From the NCBI GenBank assembly GCA_021776195.1, contig JAJFGK010000114.1:1-55498 (forward strand): DNA of 55,498 nt, given 5' to 3'. Of this stretch, positions 16,634 through 25,833 are shown in pieces. This DNA comes from Kiloniellaceae bacterium (GTDB lineage Bacteria > Pseudomonadota > Alphaproteobacteria > Kiloniellales > Kiloniellaceae). The translations under genes and the position numbers were made by a program. The notes under the pieces were generated by a model that saw only the letters and a program-made list of their open reading frames with translations, was not told the origin of the DNA and made no database searches. The number at the start of each line of letters is the position of its first letter. The first letter of the stretch is position 1.

Positions 16634-17425
16634 TCACCGGCCAGGTTTGCGCGCCCGCAGGTGACAGCGTCTGAGGTCGCCGTTGGCCAGGGCATCGACC
16701 CTGGCCTGGCAACGCTCGATCAGCCCCTCGTAGCCGGCCTCGCCCATGGCCTCGATGATCTGGGCCCGGCCCGGTCCGCGCAGTTCCGTCATGTAGCCGC
16801 CGCCCTTCTCCTGGGTCCAGGCCGAATCGTCAGTAATCGCGATGTCCTCGAAACCGGTGCTCTCCAGGTCGGCCCGATGCGCTGCCATGGAGGTGAAGAC
16901 GAAGGTCAGGCCGCCGGCGCGGAGCTGGTCGTCCCACTGGCGATAGGCCGCCGAGCTGGGGTTTTCCGTCCCGGTCATCCAGTCGCTGCCGATCAGCCGC
17001 CCGCCCGGGCGCAGGACCCGGCAATAGTCGGCGAAGACCGCCGCCTTGTCGGCGATATGGCAGAGCGCCTCCTTGGTGAAGATCAGGTCGACGCTGCCGT
17101 CGGCCAGGGGCAGGGGTCCCGGTTCGACCAGTTGAAAGGCGATTCGGTCGGTCAGCCCGTTCTCCGCGACCAGCGCCTCGGCGCGGGCGATATTGCCCGG
17201 TTCGATATCGATCCCCAGGACGTTGTCGGCACCGCACTCGCGCGCCAGCGCCATGGCGGTGCCGCCCAGGCCGCTGCCCCAGTCCACCACCCGCAGGCCC
17301 GCCAGCGTCTCGCCGTCGAGGATCCGCGCCACCTCGGCCGCCCCGCCCGGCGACAGGAAGCCCTGGCCGAAGATCATGGTCATGCTGGCGATCACCGCGT
17401 CGCTGTACTGGGACTGCCCGGTCAT
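16634..17425 (-). CDS. Class I SAM-dependent methyltransferase
   Basis: 263 residues. The Rossmann motif I V-V-D-W-G-S-G-L-G-G (46-55) is clear, followed by G-I-D-I (about 70) and the post-motif L-R-P-G-G-R-L. The overall pattern resembles small-molecule N-methyltransferases of the glycine/sarcosine/phosphoethanolamine group, but the substrate is not evident. It is the first gene of the minus-strand cluster; 31 bases separate its stop from the GST start. Confidence 0.85.
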   Translation of the reverse strand: MTGQSQYSDAVIASMTMIFGQGFLSPGGAAEVARILDGETLAGLRVVDWGSGLGGTAMALARECGADNVLGIDIEPGNIARAEALVAENGLTDRIAFQLVEPGPLPLADGSVDLIFTKEALCHIADKAAVFADYCRVLRPGGRLIGSDWMTGTENPSSAAYRQWDDQLRAGGLTFVFTSMAAHRADLESTGFEDIAITDDSAWTQEKGGGYMTELRGPGRAQIIEAMGEAGYEGLIERCQARVDALANGDLRRCHLRARKPGR

Positions 17426-17709
17426 GGTCGCTCGCTCCCCGTCTCTCGCGGGGTCGATACAAACAAGATTTCAAGCGCCGCGCAACGCCGTGGCGGCGGC
17501 GCTCTGTGCCGGCGGGGGGGCTTGCCGAGGCCGTCCCGCGCTGCCAGGCTGGGCGCCATGAACCCCTCGCGACGCAGAAAAGCCCACGGCTGGCGGCCCG
17601 CCTGACAGGCGGTGCCAGATTGCGCGATGCGTGAAGACCGGCCGCCGATGACAAAGGCGGCCTTTTAAATGTCACCGAGCCAAGCCGCCTTCATCGGCCC
17701 GACGGTACG
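17426..17709. other. Spacer between divergent methyltransferase genes
   Basis: No gene is supported. It holds the 5' flank of the minus-strand cluster and a terminator-like hairpin (17640-17666) that no visible gene uses. Confidence 0.4.
17640..17666 (+). terminator. Orphan intrinsic-terminator-like hairpin
   Basis: GGCCGCC (17640-17646) pairs with GGCGGCC (17656-17662) across a 9-base loop and is followed by TTTT. On the plus strand there is no intact gene upstream that would need it. Confidence 0.5.
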
Positions 17710-18440
17710 ATGGAGGATGCCATGACCGAACCATTCGATCTCGACCAGGTTCTGCCCTGGGGTCGCGAGGCCGCGGAGTATCGGGACTTCTTCGATCTGG
17801 GAGTTCTTGATCCCAAGGCCCGAATCCTGGACTGCGGCGGCGGGCCTTCCTCCTTCAATGCGGAAATGACCGAGGCCGGCCATGCCGTCGTCTCGGTCGC
17901 TCGCTCTACTGCTACAGGGCAGCGGAGATCGCCGGCCGGGTGGAGCAAGCCCGCACCGCCATGATGGCCGGCTTGCGCCAGGCCCGGCACCGCTTCCGCT
18001 GGAACCGCTTTACCTCTCCCGAGGCGTTGGAGCAGGTCAGGCTAAATGCCTGCCGGCGGTTCCTGGCCGACCTGCCGGCCGGGCGTCAAACCGGCCGTTA
18101 CATCGATGCCGCCCTGCCCGACCTACCCTTCCCGGCGGGCCGCTTCGATCTCGCGCTCTGTTCCCATTTCCTGTTTCTCTACGGCGACCACCTGGATGCC
18201 GCATTCCACATCGCGGCCATCGGCGAGATGCTGCGGGTCGCCAGTGAAGTCCGGATCTTTCCCCTTCTGGGCCTCGACGGCGCCCCCTCGCCGCACCTGG
18301 ATCCGGTTCGCGCCACCCTGGAGGCGGCGGGGCATGAGATGGAAATCCTGCCTGTCGACTACGAGTTCCAGATCGGCGGCCAATCGATGCTCAAGGTGAG
18401 TTACCAGCATAACGAGACTAACCATAAAGATTCGTTTTAG
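17710..18440 (+). pseudogene. Frameshifted SAM-dependent methyltransferase
   Basis: Two frames together make one protein. The first (from 17710, or the ATG at 17722) gives the SAM-binding start with I-L-D-C-G-G-G-P-S-S-F and ends A-V-V-S-V. The second resumes at about 17904 with L-Y-C-Y-R-A-A-E-I-A-G-R and continues to 18440, including the F-D-L-A-L-C-S-H strand and a C-terminal catalytic-domain end. Five bases (17899-17903) lie where six are expected, so a single-base deletion explains the break. A sequencing error is the alternative. Together about 242 residues, normal for the family. Confidence 0.75.
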
Positions 18441-18515
18441 AGGTTGTGGAAAATATTGTTAATGCCTGTCATAGTGGCTTTTCCTCTTCCCATCCAGCCT
18501 TCGGAGGAGCCCCCC

Positions 18516-19541
18516 ATGGCCAACCCCATTTTCGACGTCAAGGAAGTCAAGGCGCAGATCAAGCGTTGTAAGGACGAGCCGCTGAACTGCATCTACGGGC
18601 CGCCCAAGGGCAGCGGTCCCGTGGCCTTCGCGATCAGCAAGAAACTAGGCGCCCCGGTCCTCACCAAGGCTGCGAAGCAAGAGACCGGCGGCACCAAGGC
18701 AATCCCGGGCCAGGCCCAGCTCGACGGCGACACCCTGACGATCACCGTCGAAGAGCTCTTTCCGGGTATGCAAAAGAAGCTGAAGACGCACTTCAAGCAG
18801 GAGAAGATCACCTACAAGGTCAAGGTGATCGACAAGGACGGCAACGGCGAGGCTGACGACGAGGACGAAGAAGAGATAAAGGTGCCCGGCAGCCCCGAGC
18901 TCGATCCCGAAGCGGCCAAGGTGCTGGAGGCGCTGAAGAAGATGACGCCGCGGCTGAAGCTGGCCATCGAAGCCCATGTCAGCAAAAAAGACGTGCTGAT
19001 GAATGCGGCCAACGGCATCAAGACGGCGGCCAGCAGCGGCGATGTCAAATCGGCGAAGGCCGGCCTCAAGTCGCTCTCCGTGGCAATCGGCAAGCTCTCC
19101 AGCGGCCCGGCGGCGGCCGAGGTCGGGGCCGGTGGGGTATCGGTCATGCGCCTGGGCAAGGCCCGTATCGAATGGATCGACCTGCGCAGCACCTCTATCA
19201 GCGAAATCGGCCGGCTGAAGGGCCTGATAAGCGAAGCCTATCAGGGCGACCCCAATGGCCAGGCGCAAGTCAGTTCGGCAATCACCCAGCTCGACCGGGT
19301 CTTCGCCACACTGAACGAGAACATGCAAGCCCAGCTCGACGAAGTGTTGAACGAGAGCGATCCCAAGAAACGGGCGTCGCTGGCCGCAACCGCCGGCAAG
19401 ACGATGTCGGACTTCCTGTCCTACGTGGATTCCGATCCCATCGTCGCTGCCATCGACGGCAACGAATTCGACCCCTCCATGACCGTAATCGCTCCCTTGC
19501 GGGCAAAGTTGAACGACATTGGAGCGGCCCTGGGCGCTTAG
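18516..19541 (+). CDS. Unknown protein A of a three-gene helical operon
   Basis: 341 residues from the ATG at 18516, with GGAGGAG upstream. I do not recognise a named family. Three parts: an N-terminal globular region (1-105) with Y-G-P-P-K-G-S-G-P and several strands; a very acidic hinge (106-120) whose D106-K-D-G-N-G-E-A-D-D-E-D117 looks like an EF-hand calcium loop; and a helical C-terminal part (130-341). The last 120 residues resemble the end of protein B, with W220, S306-D-P and N316-x-F318 as shared landmarks. No signal peptide or membrane segment. It is first of three same-strand genes with strong ribosome sites, spaced 54 and 26 bases apart. Confidence 0.75.
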   Translation: MANPIFDVKEVKAQIKRCKDEPLNCIYGPPKGSGPVAFAISKKLGAPVLTKAAKQETGGTKAIPGQAQLDGDTLTITVEELFPGMQKKLKTHFKQEKITYKVKVIDKDGNGEADDEDEEEIKVPGSPELDPEAAKVLEALKKMTPRLKLAIEAHVSKKDVLMNAANGIKTAASSGDVKSAKAGLKSLSVAIGKLSSGPAAAEVGAGGVSVMRLGKARIEWIDLRSTSISEIGRLKGLISEAYQGDPNGQAQVSSAITQLDRVFATLNENMQAQLDEVLNESDPKKRASLAATAGKTMSDFLSYVDSDPIVAAIDGNEFDPSMTVIAPLRAKLNDIGAALGA

Positions 19542-19595
19542 CGTTCAGAACATTTATTGCGCTGGAACTTCTTGCCTTAGTTGGAGGAATTCGCA

Positions 19596-21803
19596 ATGGC
19601 CTATACCGACGCATTAGACACCGAGGACATTCAAGCACCCAAGCCGGAAAAGGTTGTCACAGGCGGCAAGCTATCGACTGCGCTGGGCCTGAAACCGCCC
19701 TCGAGCGGCCCGGTTGTGGTGAAGGAAGCGAGGCCGAAAGGAGCTGTCGAGCAACGCACATTGGCTCTGCAGAAGTTGGCCGATCTCGGCAAGGAAATGG
19801 GCTTGGGAATTGGCAACACCGGCAAAGACCTCGCCAAAGGTGCCGAGCATTTGAAGGGTAAGGAGACCGAGATTCAACTGATCCAGGATGTTGCGATCAA
19901 GAGGACCGAGACCAAGTACCAAAATGCCCGATCACAGATCGTCAAGTTGACCAAGGAGGAACGCGCGGACCCGTCGCACCTGGACAAGGTCTTGAAAGAC
20001 TATCAAGACGAGGCGAGCGCGGAAATCGACAAGCTTAAATCTCTGACACTTGCCCCGGATGTCTTCGAATCAGAGGTGCAACTGGCCAAGCAGGAAGCCG
20101 AGGCAGAGGCCCAATCGGACGAGCAGAAAGCCGCATACACAAAGAAGGCCGAGGAAGTGGAGGCGAGCGTCGCGGACCTTCAGAACTGGCAGCATCTCAA
20201 GGGAGACGAAGGTCGCAAGAGCTGGTCCGCGATCAACAGCGATGCATCGAAGGACTACGAAGACGCACTGGCCAAGATGACGGCCCTGGGAACGGAGTTG
20301 AAATCAGCGTGCAAGGCGCAACAGGAGGCCCACACTCAGAAAATGACAGCGGTGGCCAAGGAGATCGCCGATCTAAAGACTGAAGTCCTCGCCTTCGAAA
20401 ATACGGACGTCTACAAAAAGACGCTCGCCGATAAACAAAGGGATCAGCTTCAAGACAAGATGGCGATCATTCAAAACATCGCCTATGCCGGTTTCAACCT
20501 GGCTTCCATCGATGCCGTCAAGCCGCTGCTCAAGGAATGCCAGGGCCTCTTGAAAGAGATGCAGGGCGCCAAGGGCACATTCGACAAGATTACCGCCTAT
20601 CGTAAGGCCATCAAGGCCAAGAAGGGCGGTCTGGGGGCCAAAGACAAGCTGCCGTTGACGGAAGAAAGGGCCGCGCTCCAAGCCGAGTTCGATGCCCTTG
20701 AGGATCAATGGGAAGCCATGGCGCCCGCGGCGGCGGAGCAAGCCTACAAGGCACTAGCCGAAAAAGCCGCCGGCAACTTCAATAGCGCTGCTCAACATCT
20801 CGCATGGAAGAAAAAGACAGAAAAAAGGATCACGGCATTCGCGAGTGAAGTGTCAAACCTCGACGCAGTCATCGCCAAGCTCACGTTAGGTCTGGAAAAG
20901 GCTTACGATGGTATGTTGCTGAGGGAAATCGATAAAGCGCGGGCTGGGCTGGAAAAGGACGACGTCGCGCAGCAGCCGATCGTCGACGATCTGCTGACCA
21001 AGGCAGAACTCCAGCTTCAAAAGTGGCTGAAGGTCGACGTCTCCAATATTCATCAACAGTCACAGATCACGGGTGAGGCCCTCAAGATCTTGAAAGACCA
21101 CGACCTGGGTGTGGAGGAGACCGAGGCCGAGGACGCCGCGGCACAAGAACGTCAGGAGGGCCTAACCGCCTTCAAAAAAGAGTACAAAAAGTGGGCGCAG
21201 ATTTACGCCAAGCTCAAGAACGAAGAGGCGGTCAAGAACAACAAGACCGAGCGCACAGTTATCAGGGAACTCGGCGAAAGCGCCCTGTCGACTGCCGAGG
21301 ACACCGGCGACTTCGTCAATGCAAAGAAAATGCTCGATCGGGCCATTGTTTTGATAATCGCCCTTTCCGAAGAGGATACCGCGGCCGCAAACGAGAAGGT
21401 CAAGAAGATCGGCGCGGTTTGGGCCAAAGCGCTCAAGGATATCCAGAGTCAGCTGACAAGCCTTGCCAAAGCGGTCACGGCGGCAGCTGAAAGCGATGAA
21501 GCCGCCGCTTCTGCCACGCAAGATATCGACCAAAAACTCAAGGCGATCACGACCTATTTCAAGACCGACGTCTTCAATGGCCCTGCGGCAGTCCTGGGCA
21601 ACCCGAACAGCGAATTGTCGGCCCGCCTCAGGTCCCGCGAGGAGGGGCTCAAATATGTCCGTCTCTATCTCGACTACACGCGCAGCGATCCGGTCCTGCG
21701 CCATGCGGTGGCAAATCCATTCGGCGTCACCAACGTTGGAACGGAACTTTTCACCAGGCTCCGTGAAATTGAGTACGACCTCCAGACCAGCGTGAAGCGG
21801 TAG
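19596..21803 (+). CDS. Unknown protein B of a three-gene helical operon
   Basis: 735 residues from the ATG at 19596 (GGAGGAA upstream). It is almost entirely helical and rich in Lys, Glu and Ala, with long amphipathic stretches that would form coiled coils or helical bundles. Repeating G-x-F-x-x-A-K-x-x-L-D-like turns recall helical-hairpin repeats. Its C-terminal 130 residues (about 605-735) match the layout of protein A's end: W609, S697-D-P, N707-P-F. No signal peptide, membrane segment or enzyme motif was found. AT content and Lys usage are higher than in flanking genes, suggesting a different origin. Function unknown. Confidence 0.75.
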   Translation: MAYTDALDTEDIQAPKPEKVVTGGKLSTALGLKPPSSGPVVVKEARPKGAVEQRTLALQKLADLGKEMGLGIGNTGKDLAKGAEHLKGKETEIQLIQDVAIKRTETKYQNARSQIVKLTKEERADPSHLDKVLKDYQDEASAEIDKLKSLTLAPDVFESEVQLAKQEAEAEAQSDEQKAAYTKKAEEVEASVADLQNWQHLKGDEGRKSWSAINSDASKDYEDALAKMTALGTELKSACKAQQEAHTQKMTAVAKEIADLKTEVLAFENTDVYKKTLADKQRDQLQDKMAIIQNIAYAGFNLASIDAVKPLLKECQGLLKEMQGAKGTFDKITAYRKAIKAKKGGLGAKDKLPLTEERAALQAEFDALEDQWEAMAPAAAEQAYKALAEKAAGNFNSAAQHLAWKKKTEKRITAFASEVSNLDAVIAKLTLGLEKAYDGMLLREIDKARAGLEKDDVAQQPIVDDLLTKAELQLQKWLKVDVSNIHQQSQITGEALKILKDHDLGVEETEAEDAAAQERQEGLTAFKKEYKKWAQIYAKLKNEEAVKNNKTERTVIRELGESALSTAEDTGDFVNAKKMLDRAIVLIIALSEEDTAAANEKVKKIGAVWAKALKDIQSQLTSLAKAVTAAAESDEAAASATQDIDQKLKAITTYFKTDVFNGPAAVLGNPNSELSARLRSREEGLKYVRLYLDYTRSDPVLRHAVANPFGVTNVGTELFTRLREIEYDLQTSVKR

Positions 21804-21829
21804 TCGACAAAGATCAGGGAGAGCCAGTC

Positions 21830-24556
21830 ATGTCCGATGTCTCCAATGTCCAAGAACCCGCCTTGAACCCGCAACAATCCCAGTGGATCAATGCCCTGGG
21901 AATGAAGTTCGAGGCAGCCGCGAAGTCGAGAGCCAAAGCCGCGAAGCGCGAAGAGGCTCAGCAAAAGATCGAAGACGCCCTGGGCCCGCTACGCGAACAG
22001 ATTCAGGCCGACCAGTTCTACGAGATTTCGACCGGCTTGAAGGGCCTGTTTCGCAAGGCGGAGACGATTTCGTCATTGGACCCCGGCGGTGACCCGATGA
22101 AGGAGATCGACAGTTGGCACGACCTCCCTGGTTCCCAGAGTCTGCCGCCGGAAAAGATCAAAAAGATTGGAGAGTCCCTGAAGCTCATCGTCGAGCTCTC
22201 CAGGGATATGCGGCAAATGACGGACGAACAGGGCAACAAGGTCTACGAGGACGATGCCGATTTGGCCAAGGACCTGTGGCAGCCCTTGGCCCGGGAGGGC
22301 ATTCTCCCGGAAAACGCCATCCCCGACAGGTTCTCGGAGGTCAAGGAGACCTTCACGGCGGCCGTCGACCTCTATGAAGAACGGTTGCAAGAACATTCCA
22401 AGGGGATGACCACCGCCAAACAGCTAATGGAGAAGTTCAACAAGGTCTCCGCCGTCATCGAGGCCGGTCTCAAAGCGGGTTCTGCCGTCGTCGGCGCGGT
22501 GGGTGGCGTCCAAGCGGCCGAGCAGGGAACAACGGCGGGTAACGTTCAAGGGTCCCGAGACCTGGCCGACGACGCTCGCATCATCAATCTGACCGCCCTG
22601 TGTCTTGCCAGCACCCGCGAGGCGGCAACCGGAATCGTTGAATCCAGGGACCTGGTGGGCGCCCTCGACCATATGAACGCCATGACTCGCGGAATTCTGC
22701 GGGCCACAGTCGGAGACGAAGTCGCCACCATGGTATACGGTTGCGTCGCCGCTGCCGCTCGCACCGCGAAAACCGGTGAGCATCTGTACAAGGGAGACCA
22801 CAAGGCCGCTCTGAAGGAACTGGGCGATGCGATCGCCGCCGCGACCAGCGCCGCCGACAAGTCGGATACCAAGGTTCTGCGAGCGGTCGGCATGGGATTT
22901 CAGGCGGCCCTGACCGCCGTTGCCATCCCCAAGGGCAAACCGGATGAGATTCTGGCCGCCGTCATGAGCCAGGCGTCAAATGTGGCCAATCGCGTTGCCA
23001 AGGACGCCCTCAGCGCCCAGCAGGCCGCCGCGGTCGCGGCACTGGAAGACGATCCCGACAAAGAGGACAAGCTTGTGCACCTCAACGCGTGGTTCACCTC
23101 ACGCAAAGACACCGTGTCTGATGGGACAAAAGAGCTCTCTGCTAGCATCAACGAGATTCCAGGTCTTTTGGAACTGAACAAGAAGATCAAGGCCGGCATC
23201 GACGAGGGGGCCCTGAAGGAGCTGAATGAGGAAGCCCAGAAAGCCGCGGACCAGGAACTGAAGGACTTCATGGAGTCCCCCGATGAGGACTTCGACAATC
23301 TGTTGATCAACGGGTTTTCCACCGACGACCCGGGAATGGACGAGGAAAAGCGTCTGCGCTCGCTGGAACGGTTGATCGAGGTGCAAAAGAAGCACCAGAA
23401 GACCTTCGAGCTGGCCAAGAACATCTGCCAGGGCGGGACAAAGTTCGTCCAGAACCTCTTTCCGCCTGCCGGCCTGGCGGCCGCGGGTACAGCATTGATT
23501 TTCTCCATCATGGAGGCCGTCAAGCACGCACAGCAACTGACAATCTGGGGCGATAACGTGAAGGACGCGGGAAGCGCCGGCACGGTGCAGCTCGATGCCA
23601 TGATGAACCGCTACGGTCTCCAGAGCAGCCAGGCCCTCCAGGCTGACATCCTGGTGGCGACCAAGGCGGCGGCCGTGGTCGGCGAGGCGCTTAAACTGGG
23701 CGGCGTCACCGCGCCGGCGGGCTTAGCCACTGTGGCAGTCGCGCAAGCCACCGAAGGCATCATGACCGTGGCCGCATTGGTGGTTAAGGAAGCTAAGATG
23801 GCCGATGCCTGGAAAACCTATCAAAAGGCGTTGGAGACACCGCAGGACCGCAAACTGGTCCGAGAGGCCTTGCGCAAGAATCCAACCCTCGCGAAGTACG
23901 CCATGGCCTATGGCGCGGTCGTTGCCAAGAACGCCATCGCGATCAAGGGCATGACGCGCTGCGGGCTCAATGAGAAGACGCTGGCCGATCCGGCGTCAAA
24001 TGTCGGTAAAGTCGTCGAGTATCTCGAGCTGGTCTATAAAGAGGACCCAACCCTGCTCAAAGCCGTTCCCGTGAAGCAGGCCTGGTATCCGGGAACGCCA
24101 ACACTGACTCTAGCCAGCTGGGCCAGTTTCTATCTCAAGGCGACCACGACAGCCGAGCCGAAGCTCGCCGCCCAGGACACCAGCCGTGTCGATGTCGCAA
24201 TGGACGCCTTCGAAAATGCAGACAAGGAGGTTCAGAGCATTTCGGGCGATCTGGAGCCAGATCAGGTGACCGAGATTTTTCAAAAAGCGATCGATGCCGC
24301 CAATACACTGACCGTGGCCCTGGTGAAGTTTAAGCCTCTCTCGGCGACCGACCAGACACCGCACAAGGAAATGGCGGAGTATCTGGAGTGCATTAGCGCC
24401 CAGGTCAGGCTTCGCAGTGGGGGCCTACCCAAGGAATTGGATGCCGCCCTGGCCAAGGCGCAAAAGGAAGCCGCCGAAAAGAAGATGGCAGCCGAATTGA
24501 AGGCCATGGAGGAGCATTGGGAGGATGAGGAGGACGATGAGGAGGAGGTCCCCTAA
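21830..24556 (+). CDS. Unknown protein C of a three-gene helical operon
   Basis: 908 residues, AGGGAGAG upstream of the ATG. Not recognised. The first 200 residues are helical and charged. Three Ala/Gly-rich hydrophobic stretches stand out: 216-230, 543-562 and 624-652; the last two are long enough to enter a membrane. A segment at 728-745 (V-V-E-Y-L-E-L-V-Y-K-E-D-P) is weakly like the S-D-P signature of proteins A and B. The last 25 residues are a Lys/Glu helix ending in a strongly acidic tail. No signal peptide. It could be a membrane-inserting or scaffold partner of A and B; this is inference. A perfect terminator follows. Confidence 0.75.
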   Translation: MSDVSNVQEPALNPQQSQWINALGMKFEAAAKSRAKAAKREEAQQKIEDALGPLREQIQADQFYEISTGLKGLFRKAETISSLDPGGDPMKEIDSWHDLPGSQSLPPEKIKKIGESLKLIVELSRDMRQMTDEQGNKVYEDDADLAKDLWQPLAREGILPENAIPDRFSEVKETFTAAVDLYEERLQEHSKGMTTAKQLMEKFNKVSAVIEAGLKAGSAVVGAVGGVQAAEQGTTAGNVQGSRDLADDARIINLTALCLASTREAATGIVESRDLVGALDHMNAMTRGILRATVGDEVATMVYGCVAAAARTAKTGEHLYKGDHKAALKELGDAIAAATSAADKSDTKVLRAVGMGFQAALTAVAIPKGKPDEILAAVMSQASNVANRVAKDALSAQQAAAVAALEDDPDKEDKLVHLNAWFTSRKDTVSDGTKELSASINEIPGLLELNKKIKAGIDEGALKELNEEAQKAADQELKDFMESPDEDFDNLLINGFSTDDPGMDEEKRLRSLERLIEVQKKHQKTFELAKNICQGGTKFVQNLFPPAGLAAAGTALIFSIMEAVKHAQQLTIWGDNVKDAGSAGTVQLDAMMNRYGLQSSQALQADILVATKAAAVVGEALKLGGVTAPAGLATVAVAQATEGIMTVAALVVKEAKMADAWKTYQKALETPQDRKLVREALRKNPTLAKYAMAYGAVVAKNAIAIKGMTRCGLNEKTLADPASNVGKVVEYLELVYKEDPTLLKAVPVKQAWYPGTPTLTLASWASFYLKATTTAEPKLAAQDTSRVDVAMDAFENADKEVQSISGDLEPDQVTEIFQKAIDAANTLTVALVKFKPLSATDQTPHKEMAEYLECISAQVRLRSGGLPKELDAALAKAQKEAAEKKMAAELKAMEEHWEDEEDDEEEVP

Positions 24557-24608
24557 ATATCATTGATGGCGCCATTCAAGCGGGACTGGTGGCCAAGCTA
24601 TGGAAAAC

Positions 24609-24638
24609 AAAAAGGGTCGCCGGTAGGCGACCCTTTTT
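24609..24638. terminator. Bidirectional intrinsic terminator
   Basis: A perfect 13-bp stem, AAAAAGGGTCGCC and GGCGACCCTTTTT, with a GGTA loop. The A-run on one side and T-run on the other make it work in both directions, ending the three-gene operon (plus) and rplM-rpsI (minus). Confidence 0.9.
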
Positions 24639-24679
24639 CTTGTCCGATCCAGACTTCGAATTTGAAGAACCTGTCGACC

Positions 24680-25171
24680 TCAACGCTTGGAGAACTGGAA
24701 CGAGCGACGGGCCTTGGCGCGGCCGTACTTCTTGCGTTCCACCACGCGCGAGTCGCGGGTCAGGAAGCCGCCGGCCTTCAGGACCGGTCGCAGGCCCGGC
24801 TCATAGGCGAGCAGCGCCTTGGAGATGCCGTGGCGCACCGCGCCGGCCTGGCCCGACAGGCCGCCACCGGTCACCGTGCAGATGACGTCGAACTGATCCT
24901 TCCGGTCGGTCGCCTCGAAGGGCTGAGCCAAGATCATGCGCAGCACCGGGCGGGCGAAGTAGACCTCCTGCTCGCGGCCGTTCACCGTCACACGGCCGGC
25001 ACCGGGCTTGATCCAGACCCGGGCCACGGCGTTCTTGCGCTTGCCGGTGGCATAGGAACGGCCTTGGGCGTCGCGCTTGGGCTCAATGGTCGAGGCCTGC
25101 GCTTCGATCGCGCTCGCGGCGCCACCGCCAAGCTGGCTCAGATCCGTCAGGGTTGTGGTTTCTTCGGCCAT
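24680..25171 (-). CDS. rpsI: 30S ribosomal protein S9
   Basis: 163 residues: an alphaproteobacterial-type N-terminal extension (about 1-35) and then the universal S9 core, with [13 protein letters not shown] and the basic C-terminal tail ending R-R-S-F-Q-F-S-K-R that reaches the ribosomal P site. It starts 4 bases after rplM stops, the conserved L13-S9 operon. Confidence 0.98.
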   Translation of the reverse strand: MAEETTTLTDLSQLGGGAASAIEAQASTIEPKRDAQGRSYATGKRKNAVARVWIKPGAGRVTVNGREQEVYFARPVLRMILAQPFEATDRKDQFDVICTVTGGGLSGQAGAVRHGISKALLAYEPGLRPVLKAGGFLTRDSRVVERKKYGRAKARRSFQFSKR

Positions 25172-25175
25172 GACT

Positions 25176-25640
25176 CTAGGCGCTCCGCTTGTTCTTCGGG
25201 TTGAGGGCGGCGAAGTCGAGGACTTCGGGCTGTTGGGCCTCGTGGGGATGATCGGGGCCGGCGTAGACCCGCAGGTTGCGCAGGATCTGGCGGCCCAGGC
25301 GGTTGCGCGTGACCATGCGCTCCACGGCCTTCTGCACCACCCGTTCCGGGTGATTGCCGTCGAGAATGTCTCCTGCCGTTTGCTGCTTGATGCCGCCGGG
25401 GTGCCCGGTGTGGCGGTAGTAGATCTTGTCGCTGCGCTTCTTGCCGGTCAGCTTCACCTTGCCGGCATTGATCACGATGACGTTGTCGCCGCAGTCCATA
25501 TGCGGGGTGTAGGTGGTCTTGTTCTTGCCCTTGAGGATCACCGCGACCTGAACCGCGAGGCGGCCCAGCACCACGTCCTCGGCATCGATTAGAATCCACT
25601 TCTTCTCGATCTCCGAGGCCTTTGCCGAGTAGGTCTTCAT
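25176..25640 (-). CDS. rplM: 50S ribosomal protein L13
   Basis: 154 residues from the ATG at 25640 (M-K-T-Y-S-A-K), with AGGTGA upstream; an in-frame ATG four codons earlier is less likely. Typical L13 motifs include W-I-L-I-D-A, L-G-R-L-A, and the [10 protein letters not shown] stretch. It is first in the rplM-rpsI operon, with a clear promoter about 70-100 bases upstream. Confidence 0.98.
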   Translation of the reverse strand: MKTYSAKASEIEKKWILIDAEDVVLGRLAVQVAVILKGKNKTTYTPHMDCGDNVIVINAGKVKLTGKKRSDKIYYRHTGHPGGIKQQTAGDILDGNHPERVVQKAVERMVTRNRLGRQILRNLRVYAGPDHPHEAQQPEVLDFAALNPKNKRSA

Positions 25641-25711
25641 CGCTATCATCACCTGTCTTGGAAAACTTGGAGAACCGGCGGCTACCCGCGCGCATCGGTT
25701 CGAAGAGCCGG

Positions 25712-25740
25712 CTTCTAAGGGATCACTTTATCGCTGTCAA
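25712..25740 (-). promoter_or_regulatory. rplM-rpsI promoter
   Basis: On the minus strand TTGACA (25740-25735) and TAGAAG (25717-25712) are 17 bases apart, a perfect -35 and optimal spacing. Transcription would start near 25705, leaving a leader of about 65 bases. Confidence 0.75.
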
Positions 25741-25833
25741 CGAGAATTCCGTCATAAACAAGAATGACTTGGATTTGTGGTATTATAGTACCGTAAATCG
25801 ACGCATGACAAGCTGGCGGCAGGGAGACGGCCC

